64,000 bases of DNA from Tetrahymena elliotti 4EA (lineage: Eukaryota; Ciliophora; Oligohymenophorea; Hymenostomatida; Tetrahymenidae). Both the position numbers and the translations under genes were made by a program. The stretch lies in the NCBI GenBank assembly GCA_000231825.2, contig JH720398.1, forward strand, positions 15,221 through 79,220, written 5' to 3'. A model generated the notes under the pieces. That model ran no database searches and had not been told where the DNA came from. It was given only the letters and a program-made list of their open reading frames with translations. The stretch's first letter is position 1. Each line of letters begins with the position of its first letter. Below are positions 38,184-50,495 of the stretch, piece by piece.

Positions 38184-40578
38184 ATGAAAGGACTTAATAA
38201 ATTCATCTAGGCTAATAAGTAATGCCCCTTTTTGTATAACCACTTCAAGATTGATGTTAGTAAAAATCAAATTGCTTCTGACTTCCTTAAGAAGTTTGTA
38301 AACCTCTGCCCTCATCTTAAAAACGCTAACAAAATGAATGAAAGAGAAGCATCTGGTCAAACAGTCTCTGCTTAACCCTCCATTGCAACTACCGCTACAG
38401 CTGCTGCTACTTCCTTCTTCACTAAGTGTCCTATTAATCACTCAAAGCTCTTAGGAAAGAAAGAAAAATGCAGCGGATGCCCCCATCAATCTTGCCTCCA
38501 CTCCCACGAAGCTCCTCTCCTTAATGAAATTACTGAAAAAACATTGTAGGAGTCATCTCAAAAATGCCCCTTCGTTGGTTTATTAAAAATCGATAACACT
38601 ACCGAAAATGCTGCCTCTAAATTACTCAAAAATTAAGAAGAATATGAATAATCTGTTAAGAAGAATTTCATCATGAAAAACAAGAGTATCTAATTGGAAA
38701 CAGAAGAAACATGTGAACATTAATTAAGTGAATATGATTAACAATTCGCCAAGGCTATTAAGGGATTAAAAACTGAAGGAAGATACAGAGTATTTAATCA
38801 CATTAAAAGAATTGCTGGTCGCTTCCCTAAGGCCTTATACACTGACAGCGCAACAAATGAAACTAAGGAAATCACTGTTTGGTGCTCCAATGATTACTTA
38901 GGTAAAGATTAAAAATTAAATATTGAAATGATCCTACTTGCAAGATGTTTTAAAAGAATTTTTCTATTTAGATTAATTAAGCTTTTTGATTTACAAATAA
39001 ACAAACAAACAAATTAATTACTTTTTACTACCATGAATACACTAAATTAAATTTTAATCCAAGATTCTATTAATTCTTGTTTACAATTTCATTTAATTTT
39101 AAAATTTTCAATTTTTTCTATCAAGAGATAGCAACATGTATCTATACTCTTCAAATAAAGAAATAAATCTTTCAAATAGAAATTTCTTTTATTTCGAGAA
39201 CCAATATCTACTATTAAATTAATCTAAATAAATTTATTGGCTAGCTATAATTTTAACACCTCGGCTAGCTTCTTTGATATATTTTTTGGGTTCAAGTTTT
39301 ATTTTAAAATACAAAAATGTTTTACTAAAAAATACTTAAATAAATATTTTTAAATTAAATAGGCATGGGTTAAAACCCTGTTGTTAGACAAGCTATGATT
39401 GACGCTGTTAAAGAAACTGGTGTTGGTGCTGGTGGTACTAGAAATATTGGAGGTAGCAGTATTTATCATACCTAATTAGAAAGTGAACTTGCTGATTTAC
39501 ACAATAAAGAAAAATCTATTGTTATGAGTAGTGGTTTTGTTGCTAACTAGGGTGCAATTAATGCCTTAACTAAAGTCTTGAAGGATGTTATTTATTTATC
39601 TGATGAAAAAAACCATGCTAGTATTATTGAAGGTATTAGAAACAGCAAAGCTGATAAAGTTGTTTGGAAACACAATGATATGGAAGACTTAGAAAATAAA
39701 CTTAAATAGCTTCCCTTGGAAAGAAATAAAATCATTATTTTTGAATCTGTTTATTCCATGTCAGGAACTATTTCTCCTATTGGAGAAGTATGCAAATTGG
39801 CTAAGAAGTACAATGCTCTTACTTTTATTGATGAAGTCCATGCTATTGGTCTTTATGGCAAAAGAGGTGGTGGTGTTGCTGAAATGATGGGCCTTATGGA
39901 TTAAATTGACATCTTCTCTGGTACTCTCGGAAAGGTACTATTTTACTTAACTTAATTATATATTCATCATATAAATTTGCTTATTCATTTAAAATTACTT
40001 TTTATTCAATCAAAATCTAAATTTTTATTAATATTAAATAGGCTTATGGATGTGTTGGTGGATACATTGCTGGTAATGGTTTGTTAATAGATTGTATTAG
40101 ATCCTTTGCTTAAAATTTCATTTTTACTACTTCTATTCCTCCATGCATTGCTCATGCTGCTAAAACTTCTATTTCATATGTTAAAGAACACAATGAATTA
40201 AGAGAAAAATTACACTTCATTGCTAGACTCATTAAAAAGAGATGTAATGATAAAAACATTCCCATCTTACCTAACAATTCTCACATCATTCCAGTTTTTA
40301 TTGGAGATGCCAAAAAAGCTAAAATGGCTAGTGACCTTTTAATGCAAAAGTTTGATATCTATGTACAACCCATTAATTATCCTACTGTTCCTAAAGGCTA
40401 AGAGTTGTTGAGAATTTCTCCCACTCCTAACCATACTGAAGAAATGGTTGAAAAGCTTGTTGTTGCTCTTGAAGGAGTATTTGAAGAATTAAAACTTAGA
40501 GAAAACTTTGGTGAAGAATTATCTCACAACTTCGCTGAACCTCTTTCTCTTGCTGAAAAATTGATTATTACTGCTTGA
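38184..40578 (+). CDS. 5-aminolevulinate synthase (mitochondrial)
   Basis: Exons 38184-38901, 39363-39934 and 40042-40578 give 608 residues ending at TGA 40576-40578. The enzyme condenses glycine and succinyl-CoA to 5-aminolevulinate, the first step of heme synthesis in the mitochondrial matrix. The catalytic part carries [52 protein letters not shown] and [11 protein letters not shown]. It also has GTLGK, whose Lys (K430, last codon of exon 2) is the PLP Schiff-base residue, followed by [11 protein letters not shown]. The roughly 200-residue N-terminal extension is rich in Cys-Pro dipeptides (C14, C42, C82, C99, C128), which match the heme regulatory motif known from animal ALAS presequences. 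Regulation of import or stability by heme is inferred from that. The first intron is long (461 bp). Confidence 0.96.
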
Positions 40579-41061
40579 ACTCAATAACATTGAGAGAATA
40601 GCATGAATTGAATTATTCACAAATAATAATTAAGATTTAATTTATTTAAATTTTTGTTGAAAGAATTTCAAAAATAAAATCAAATTCAAACATTATTTTT
40701 GATCTTCTTAACAAGTATTAATAAATCTAAACAAACGCATATTAAAAACTTCTTATATCATACACAACAAACAAACAAACACTCTTACTAAAACAAATAT
40801 CAAATTTATAGTATATTAATAATAATCATTCTTTTGTATAATAATTTATATTCTATCCATCTTTCTTTATCACAAATTTATAAAAACTTAAGTAACAAAT
40901 CAAACATTTTAATTTGATAAAATTTAACTTGTTTTTCTATGCATATTTTCAATATTTAAATACTTAAGATAAATAGATAAATGATAAACCATTATTTTTA
41001 TTTGTTGTTTACTTAATGATTATTTATCAATCATAATATGTTATGAAAAGAATATTTTACT

Positions 41062-41280
41062 ATCAACAGACTAAATAGTTTGAATCTAGAAATAAAAACC
41101 TTGTACATTATCTTATTGGTTTATAATTTAATGTTTGTGCCATACTCCTAATATTTGCATTTTTTTGATATTCTATTTTGCTTATGAATTAGGAATTTTG
41201 ATTAATGAATATTTTATTTTTAAATAAAGTATTATATTATAATGAACAATCTAAATGGTTTAGATCTACAAATAAGATCT
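41062..41280. repeat. Diverged 39 bp direct repeat, 180 bp apart
   Basis: Copies at 41062-41100 and 41242-41280 share the pattern 'aacannctaaat.gttt..atcta.aaata' with about 29 of 39 positions identical. The offset is exactly 180 bp. It may be the remnant of a tandem duplication of the spacer. Confidence 0.45.
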
Positions 41281-41950
41281 TACTTATTTATTTCATAGTA
41301 TCAGATTAAAGCCTAAAATAACCTTTGTTAGCTAATTACTCAAAATTACTATTATTTAGTTTAGTAAAATCAAAAAATAAATTTAAATTCTTTTTTCATT
41401 ATAAATATTTCAACATTGCCAGAGTTTGAATTTGAGGATTTATGGTGATAAACTCCTATACAACTTTTTATTTAAAAAATACAATAAAAATATCAACCAA
41501 AAATCATTGAGGATAAAATAGATAATTTAATGTAATCTTTTGAAAACAGAATGAAGATAGAACATTTTCAGCAAAATAAGAAATAAGTTTGTGAAATATT
41601 TACCAGACAAAACTCTTAAATATCTCTTTTAGTTCACTTAAGAAGATTATAAGAGAAACTAAGAATAATGCATTGTTGCAAATTCATAAACACATTTATG
41701 AATTTTTGTCTAAATTTAAAATATTTTAAGGTTATTCACAAATTAAAGTCAAATAAATAAACAAATTGAATTTCCTAATAAGATTTTTGATTAGATGCCT
41801 ATGATTTAGTTTTCTAATCAAACATATCCTAATAAAAAGTGAGGTTCTCTAATCTGAGAAAACCAGAAATAGAAAAAAAATAAACTTTTTTTAATAATTA
41901 TAGGATAAGTACATTAATTTGCTTATATATTAAAAGTTAAAAAGCAGCTT

Positions 41951-41992
41951 AAGGTAGGTTGGTAGGTATGTAGGAAAGTATAGTTAGGTATA
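41951..41992. repeat. Short GGTA/TAGG microsatellite-like run
   Basis: Imperfect repeats of TAGG(T) occupy about 42 bp within otherwise AT-only sequence (aaggtaggttggtaggtatg and following). It is the most G-rich patch of this spacer. Confidence 0.5.
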
Positions 41993-42283
41993 TGTTTATT
42001 ATTAGAAGGGCTATTTTAGGAGGGAAATAATAACTAATAATTTAATTTATTAGTTAATTAATGAGCTAGTTTGTGCATATATTTTTTTAATTGAGTTTCT
42101 GTGTTTGTTTATGTTTATGAATGTGTGATTTTAATTTTAGGATATGATTGATAGTTCAGTATTTATAAATAAAGTAAAAAAAATATTCGGTAAATAAGTG
42201 ATTAACATATAAAGTAATAAGAAATCAATTTTAATAGTAATTAAAAAATAAAAACCAAACAGACAAAGTAACAAATATTAAAT

Positions 42284-45052
42284 ATGATACCAGAAAAAAA
42301 TATTAGAAATTCAGTAGAGTATTTTTCTGGAATTCAATTACCAAAAAATAAATTAGAGGCAATAAGGATTATAAAGAGTTTGACAAATCCATTAAATATA
42401 AAACTATTTTAGATTATTGAAATATTAAAGATTTATTAGGACATAAACTTGAGTAAATATCCTTCAATAAATTGTAAGATTTTAGATTATTACTACAAAT
42501 TTTTTATTTTCACACTTAATCAAAGGAAGCTATAAACTAAGATATAACATTTACTTTTTAAGTTAAAATGAATTTTTTTTCTACATATATTTTGGAGTAA
42601 GTAGCTTGATTTTTCACTTATCCCTTTTTCATATTTAGTATTAGTATAAGCTGTAAAGGAAAATAATGAATTTGCTTTAGATTTCTTCTTACAGTATTTA
42701 TAGAATTTACCATAAAATGACAGAATAAAGTACATAAACAACAGCAAAGCTTAGAATTGCGAAGAAGGTTATAATGCTTTATAATACGCTGTGTACTATG
42801 AATTTTAGGTATTGATTAAAATATAAATTTAGTAGTTTTTTATTTTTAATCATCTCTATTACAATAACAAGTTTTAAAGATGAGCATTGTTTTTTGATGC
42901 AGAAAATGTGTATTTTATTTATTAATTTATAATTTCTTTTTCTAAAAAGGACATGGCCATAAAATTGATAGATAGAGGAGCTTGTTATGATACTCATGTG
43001 AATGAAATAGGTATGATAAATATTATTTGATTTATACTATTACTAAGATTAATCTCTTATTTCAATTTTCTTTTTACATCAAAATCTTTACTTTTTTACA
43101 GAATAACTTGCTTTGATTTTGGATTTTATACAAGACAAATAGAATTTTTCTATTATATTTTTAACCTTTATTCAAAATATTAAATTTTTAGGTGATACTA
43201 TTCTCCACTCTGCTGCAAGAGGAGGCTCTTTGAAAGTGATGGTAAAAGAGAATTTAAATTTGTTTTTTTTAAATTTTTTTACAAAATATTCTAAAAAATA
43301 TAGATAAAGCTTTAGTAGTTGGGAGTAGATATTTTTTAAAAGACATAAAATACTGGATTAAGTCTTTCTACTTTTGAAATAGCCTGCTTTGAAGGAAATC
43401 TTCATATCATGAAGTATCTATTAAAAATGAATGAATTTGAAAATAAATAAAAAATTGATGTAAATGAATAAAACCCAGTTTCTAAAGAAACTCCATTACA
43501 CTTAGGCATTCGCAGTAGAGATTACTCTGTTGTAAAATTTCTGCTTATTTAAGGAGCTAATAAATAATTGAAGAATTCTGATAATTAAACACCTCTAGAA
43601 TTTGCTATTTCTAAGAGAGAAAAAACTTTGAAAAAATTAAATGAAAGAAGTGAAACAGCTGATGAGGAAAAAATAAATGATTGGGAATATAAAATAAAGT
43701 AATTAGATGCCTTAATTTCTCTATTAGGCCACATAAAATTTTGTAATCGTCTAAAACTATAAACCAGAGTAGGTTCAACAAAAGGCATGAATAAATACTC
43801 TTATATTTTAAGGATAATAAATATTCTAGGAATTATTGGATTGATTTTAATTTTACCATGTAAATTATTTTTCACTCTTTAGTAAAGCTTTTTAACAATT
43901 TCTATTTAAAATAAAGTTATTGATTCATAAAAATGGGCTATTTCTTTTTCTATTACTTACTTACTTTCTTTACTTTCTTTATACATCTCTTATAAAAAGA
44001 ACCCTGGCTATATTTTTTAATTTGGATATGAAAGTTATTTGATTGATTAGGAAAACCTTTCAAAAAAAGATATCTTTGTAAACAATTTTTGGCTCCTAAT
44101 GTGCTAAAAAGAGTTTGAAGAATTGTGTTTAGAATGTTGTGTAATTAAACCTCCTAGATCTAAACATTGTGATTTTTGTAATAGATGTGTAGCAGTTATG
44201 GACCATCACTGCCCATTTATCAAAAATTGTGTAGGAGCAAAGTAATTTATTATACTTTTTATTCAAATAAACTCAATAATTTATTTAAAATCTAGTAATC
44301 ATTTAAGCTTCTTTTGTATGATTTTTACTCAAGTATTATCTCAAATTTTAATCTTGGTTGCTTGTATTTTAGCATTGACTGAACTTTCAGAAAATGATAT
44401 AAATGATGAATATTCTGATTCCATTATAAAATAACTTCCTTAATTATTTAATCCAGTAGTAGCTTACTTGAGCATATCAATTTTAATAGTCCAATTCTTT
44501 GTCACTAGTTTTCCATTATCTTTCATACTATTTCATCAAATCTAAATAATTTCAGCTGGATTGACTTCTCTAGAAATGAGATATAAAGGCAAGTTTAATG
44601 AGGAAAAAAAGTAAGAAATAGATCAAAACTAACCAGTAACAGAAGTTCCTAATAGAACTAAATCAAAGCTGTATTATGAAACACGCTCTAATTCCACTGC
44701 ACAATCTACATCTCGCCTTTCACGCTCTAATATTAATGAAAATTAAGAATAAGAATAAGAGTAACCAGAGATATAAGAAGATAAGCTTGAAAGCACAGAT
44801 GATTAAGATATTGAATCAATATATACTGCTCTTTCTGCTCAGCAAAAAGACATATTTAAAAACAAAAATCTGAATCCATTTAAAAAATCAAAATGTTAAA
44901 ATATTTTTGATATGCTATTTAGGAATAGAAATAATAAATTATATTTTGGTGATGAAGGTCTACATTAAAGAATCTTCAAAAATCAAGAAAGAAGTTATAG
45001 TTTAAGCTGCTCTTAGTAATTTTCTGAAAAGGATTGCTTGAATAAAAGCTGA
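42284..45052 (+). CDS. Ankyrin-repeat DHHC palmitoyltransferase (HIP14/Akr1-like)
   Basis: Exons 42284-42473, 42639-42808, 42950-43010, 43192-43241, 43304-44241 and 44296-45052 give 721 residues. The N-terminal half has ankyrin repeats ([76 protein letters not shown]). Two hydrophobic helices follow, then the Cys-rich DHHC domain [17 protein letters not shown] (D457-H458-H459-C460, with C460 the acyl-carrying residue) and NCVGANNH. Two more helices and a polar Ser/Gln/Glu tail end the protein. The layout matches ZDHHC13/17 and yeast Akr1, which attach palmitate to cysteines of membrane-associated proteins at Golgi or vesicle membranes. The junction at 44242-44295 restores the conserved NCVG-x-N-NH. 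The first two exons are the least certain. Confidence 0.92.
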
Positions 45053-45770
45053 AGCAACAACTAAATTCCAAGAATTTAAAACAATTGATATTCAATAGAC
45101 AATATTTGCAAATAAATGAAAAAAAAAAAAATTTCAAAATAAATCGAAACTCTCCTACTATCAAAAATAATTATCAAAAAAATAATAAATAATTAACCCT
45201 CTACTTTTACTAAAAAAAATTAAGTATTTTTCTCTCAATCTATTTATTAAACTTTATATTATCTGTTTATTTGAAAAATCAATTTAAGAAAGAGTTTAAT
45301 TTATTTTTAAATTTTTTTAGATATTAATTACATAAAAATTTTTATTTTAAAACAAACGAAATATTTTATTTAATTTATTTTAATTTAACGCTTTTTTATT
45401 ATCAATTTGGCTATAGTAAAAATCAGCATTAGAATCGAATGAAGATATATCAAAACGTTAAGATGAGATAAAGAGATTCTCTGATCTTTTAAGTCTCTCT
45501 CTTCTTGTTATATATATGAATGAAAGAACTCAAATTGAATAGATTCTCACTGTATGTAAAATGAAAAAGAAAAATGCATCATATCATTCATTTTTCTTTC
45601 TAATTTGAAATAATTATTTTTAAAAAATAAACAAATAAAGAATCTTTTTGAGGCTTATTTATCAAAAGATAATAAATTATTAATTAATTAATTGTTAATA
45701 ACAATAATAGATAGAACTTTAAATAAAAAAATTTACAAAACTTTTATAAAGATAAAGAAAATCTGATAAA
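45053..45770. other. AT-rich spacer, no gene seen
   Basis: About 720 bp upstream of Rpt2. It is A/T runs, with a TATATATG-type stretch near 45510; no gene or RNA. Confidence 0.4.
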
Positions 45771-47644
45771 ATGGGTAATTAGCAAGGTGGTAATCTTGGT
45801 GGTTTTGGTTAACTTCCAAACCAAAAGGATAAACAAGATTAAAAGAAGAAAGATTAAAGTATGCTTCTTGATTTTTATATTTTTTTCAGCTTCAGGGGAT
45901 TAACTCAAAAATATTTTACTTGGTTATTTATAATTAAAAATCATCTTAAAATGAAAAATGATAAATACTAGCCAACATAACTCTGAAATTTAAGATGTAT
46001 TTGATTTTATTTCTAAATTATTTATTATTAAATAGTGCCTAGAGAAAAGAAACCAGCTCCAGTTAGAATTGGTAAAAAAAAGAAAAACAAAGGTGTTGAT
46101 GTAGCTGTTAAATTGCCATCAGGTACTACTAAATTTCATTTGCAATAATTAAAACAATCTCATACATTAAATGAAATAAATATTGAATCTCTTTTTTAAT
46201 TAAAAATAGTAACCCCGATCTCGAAATGTAGATTGAGGTAGCTCAAATTAGACAGAATTAAAGATTATTTGTTGATGGAATAAGAATTCATTAGAAATTA
46301 GGAAAGCCAAAAGCAAAATGTTGAAGAACTTGAAAACGACGAATAGGAAAGTGTAATACATAAAATAAATCAAAAAAATATGTAAAAAGCAAATATGTCT
46401 ATTTATATAATTAGGAAGAAAGAAAGAAGATTGAATAATTGAGAGGTAGCCCAATGCTTATTGGTACTCTTGAAGAATTCATCGATGAAGACCATGCTAT
46501 CGTTTCATCCATTGGTCCTGAATATTATGCTAATATTCTCTCTTTTGTTGATAAAGATCAACTCGAACCTGGATCTACTATTCTTTTAAACAATAGAACT
46601 ATGGCCGTTGTTGGTATTATGCAAGATGAAGTTGATCCCATGCTTAATGTTATGAAGGTAAAAATCAAAAAAATTGCATTTAAAAATTAATAGATTTTCA
46701 TAGGAAATATCATTTGCTAAAACTCATATTTATTATGTAGGTAGAAAAGGCTCCTCTTGAATGTTATGCTGATATTGGTGGTCTCGAATAATAAATTTAA
46801 GAAGTTAAAGAAGCAGTCGAATTACCTTTGACTCACCCTGAAATCTATGAAGATATGGGTATTAAACCTCCTAAAGGTGTTATTATGTATGGCCCTCCTG
46901 GTACTGGTAAAACATTACTTGCTAAGGCCGTTGCTAACGAAACTAGTGCTACCTTCTTGAGAATTGTTGGTTCTGAACTTATTCAAAAGTATGCTGGTGA
47001 AGGTCCCAAGCTTGTTAGAGAACTTTTCAGAGTTGCTGAAGAGCATGCCCCCTCTATTGTTTTCATTGATGAAATCGATGCTGTTGGTTCAAAGAGGTAA
47101 ATACTTAAATTATTCAATAAAAAATAAATAGAAAAGAAAAATAATGAATATTAATTGATAAATAGATAATAGATTTTAATGCAAAAATTAATTTAAAAAT
47201 AGATACAATACCAGCAGTGGTGGTGAAAAGGAAATTTAAAGAACTATGTTAGAACTTTTGAATTAACTTGATGGTTTTGATAGCAGAACTGATGTTAAAG
47301 TTATTCTTGCAACAAATAAAATTGAATCACTTGATCCTGCTTTGATTAGACCTGGTAGAATTGATAGAAAGATTGAATTCCCTGTTCCCGATATGAAGAC
47401 CAAGAAGAAAATTTTCGAAATTCATACTTCTAAAATGGCTTTAGGCGAAGAAGTTAACTTCGACACTTTCGTCCACGTTAAGGATGACTTAAGTGGTGCT
47501 GATATTAAGGCTATGTGTACTGAAGCTGGTCTTTTGGCTTTGAGAGAAAGACGTATGAGAGTTACTCTTGATGATTTTATTAAGGCCAAGGATAAAGTAC
47601 TCTACTTAAAGAAGGGCGATACACCTGAAGGATTATATATTTGA
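45771..47644 (+). CDS. RPT2: 26S proteasome regulatory ATPase Rpt2 (PSMC1)
   Basis: Exons 45771-45858, 46036-46122, 46210-46352, 46415-46657, 46741-47096 and 47203-47644 give 452 residues. The N-terminus begins MGNQQGGN, keeping the Gly2 that is myristoylated in other Rpt2 proteins, followed by the Lys-rich KKKKNKG and [20 protein letters not shown] coiled coil. The OB domain follows ([20 protein letters not shown]). The AAA domain has Walker A GPPGTGKT (238-245), Walker B IVFIDEID, sensor 1 ATNKIE and Arg fingers in RPGRIDRK. The C-terminus ends GLYI, a HbYX motif that docks into the 20S alpha ring and opens the gate. It is one of six unfoldase subunits of the 19S base. Rpt2 rather than Rpt1/3-6 is identified by the N-terminal region and the tail. 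Confidence 0.97.
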
Positions 47645-48022
47645 TAAATTAAAAAATTTAAATAATTGTTATAATGTATTATTACTAACTAACTAAAGTG
47701 CATTGTTTTATTTTTCAATAAATAAATTAATAACAAATAACTTTGAAAATTTTTAGTAAAATCATAAAACTATGTTTATTAAAATTATATAAAAAGATAT
47801 CAATTACCATAAATTATGGATGCTAATTGCATCATTTTTTTTAATAAAACAGCAAGTGTTATTTCAAAAGATAAAATTTGTTTGTTTGTTTTTTTGCTGA
47901 TTATTTTAATATTATAATAAAAATAATTAACATAAACCAGATTAGCACTTCTTACTCTTTTAATTTTGTAATATATACATTAATCAATAAATAAATATCC
48001 ATCATTCTTTCTTTTCTTAGAG
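47645..48022. other. AT-rich spacer, no gene seen
   Basis: About 380 bp between two plus-strand genes, with poly-T and ATTA repeats only. Confidence 0.4.
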
Positions 48023-49747
48023 ATGAATAACTCAAATTCTAAAAATAACAGGCTCAGTTTTCAAGCCTATGATGAATTAATCAATTCATCAAGATCAATT
48101 TCTCGTAACTCATCGTTTATGTCAACTTAAAAAAATGCAATTGCTGATATTGATATGATTGAGGAATTAGATTAAAACGATCATCTCCTTAAAACAAGAA
48201 ACGCTTAGACTTAAAAAAATTTCACAAAGAGACTAATACAAGAAAGGAAACTGAGCAGTCAGGCTTAGATATTAAAGGCATTCAACACCATCAGAGATAT
48301 GAACAACAAGGAATAGATAAATTAAGCATTACTTATGATTCCAAATGTTAAAGATAGAATTATGCTAGTAGAAAAATTACTGGAAAGGAGAGAATAAATA
48401 GCTAAAGCTAAGGAAATGTAGGCTATCAACAATTTAGCTCCCTTATTCAACAAAATTAAGCTCAAATTTTTGAATTCTTTATAAAAGTAAAATATCATAA
48501 AAAGCGATAGATTACAAAAGTTTAAAACAGTAAGTTTAGGTCCATAAAACCCTAATTAAGCCGTGACAAATAATCTAACAACAAATACATAATAGCAAGG
48601 GGATACCCAAAATAATTAAATAAAAAATAAAACATTAATCAGAAAAAGCTCAGTTTAAAATTTATCTCCAACTTAAAATAAACATGCTGACTCATAAAAG
48701 GAAGATGAAAATATGAATTAAATTTAGTAATAAAATAAAAATATTATGGGAGCGATCACAATATTTGCTACACACGACATTAAAATTGATAAAGAAAAAG
48801 AAGAAATTGACAAAAAAATAAAACATAATAAACTTCTTGGTTATCTGTAAAAAGACAATTTTTTAAGAACATCAATAGTAGCATAAGAAGATCGTCTAAA
48901 ATCACCAACAAAAAATAATGGAAATAATCAAAATTCTAATTAAAAAAGTAGTAACAACTTAGCTTCTAATGACTGTATCAATGGAAATTCTATTTAGAGT
49001 TAAAACTCCAAAAAGAAATAAGAAAAAAATGCTCAATAATCTAAATAGGTAAATTAAGAAGAGGAAGAAAATGAATAAGATTATACTTAAAAAATGCAAG
49101 CCTTAAAAAAGAAAATGTATTTAGTTAATTATGGTGTTGGTCGTCGTGATTCCCCATCATCTAGCTCAAATAAACATAGCAGAAAAAAGTCTTTAAACTT
49201 GAGTCCTGCATCCTAATTCAATTATCAAAACTAAGATTTTATCAAAGAAGATTCTACCTAAAAATATTTCTTTAAGCCTCAGTTAAACAGTTTTAGTTAA
49301 GCTACCTCTAATTTTTAGTCTTAAAATTTAAATATGTAGAATCGTAGTTGCTAATCAATTAACTCCACTAAAAAATCTCATCTTAGGAAATCAGCTTAAA
49401 GTAGCATCGGTGGTAATGGAGTCTTATTTGATTTTATAATGGAATGTGAACAAAAGAGGTTCTTATCAAAAAATTATTTTCCAGACATTGATGATAAATA
49501 AACAATTTTAAGAAAAATTCATTCTTCTTAGAGTTCAATATAACAAAATAATAAAATACCAACAATTCCTAATTTAACATATTAAATAAAGTAAAATCCT
49601 GAAAGTAGTACTCAGCTACTGCATAAAATTTTCCAAATGCAAAAACATCATTCAGCAACCTCAAATAAAGTTTATTGTCCATAAGTAAAGCATCATCATT
49701 TAAAATCACAAAGCATAAGCTTTAATAATCAAGTAAATTAACATTGA
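48023..49747 (+). CDS. Hypothetical Gln/Asn/Ser/Lys-rich protein
   Basis: One open exon from ATG 48023 to TGA 49745-49747 encodes 574 residues. No domain is recognised. Composition is dominated by Gln (mostly TAA/TAG), Asn, Ser and Lys. An N-terminal helical part (about 60-165, e.g. AFNTIRDMNNKEQINQALL; RIMLVEKLLERREQIAKAKE) could form a coiled coil. Ser-rich basic clusters such as SSSSNKHSRKKSLN look like phosphorylation sites, and a His-rich C-terminal stretch (KHHHLKSQS) is present. There are no membrane segments or signal peptide. It is probably an intrinsically disordered regulatory or cytoskeletal protein; I cannot say more. Uninterrupted length in ciliate code and varied amino acid order favour a real gene. 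Confidence 0.75.
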
Positions 49748-50495
49748 TTAATTTTCTCTTTCTCATATTCAAATTAATTTATAATTTACTTTTTACAAGT
49801 AAAATAAGAAATCATGAATTTATAAAATTATTAAACAAATATCAACTAATCAATTTATTTTCAGTTTTAACTAAAAATTCAATTAGAAGCTATCAATCAT
49901 TTAATATTTTATTAAAAAAATACTAATCCTATAAATAAAAACCTGAATAAGAAAAGTTAATTTATTTTATTTATTTTGTAATTATTTGTTTGTTTGTTTT
50001 GGTTTATTTATTTAATTTGTCACTTTTTACTTGGAAAATTTTTGAATAAAAAGTAATAAACAGTTGCTTGAAATTAATAAAATTAAATTACAAAAAAATG
50101 TTTGATTTTTAAATTGATTTATTTACCAAAAATAATGAAATTAAAATTTGAAGAGAATAAATAAATACTAAACATATTTTTGAAAGGAGCCAAATGGTAA
50201 TGGAATAATTTAAGATATTCAATAATACTTTTACAGATAATCTTTAAACAGGTGGGTTATTTTTATAAAATATAAAACAAATAAGTGCTTGGTTGATTGA
50301 TTAATAATTACATAAAATATTTGTTAGTAAAAAGTTGTAAATTGTGTTGATAAATGAAATGTTAAAATTAATTTAATTCTAATATTCGAATTAATAAGGT
50401 TAGTATTTGGTATGTTAAAAATTATTTATTTTTATTTAAAGAAACTGTAGAAATAATTAGAGCAATTATCAAAATTAATCTAGCTTTTATAATAA
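49748..50495. other. Convergent 3' intergenic region
   Basis: About 750 bp between the 3' ends of the 48 kb gene (+) and the histidine kinase (-). It is AT-rich, and no gene was seen. Confidence 0.4.

Larger units (their letters stand above)
40579..42283. other. 1.7 kb AT-rich spacer with small repeats
   Basis: This lies between two plus-strand genes. It holds a diverged direct repeat (41062-41100 and 41242-41280) and a short (GGTA)-type run at 41951-41992. No coding frame or RNA was recognised. Confidence 0.4.
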
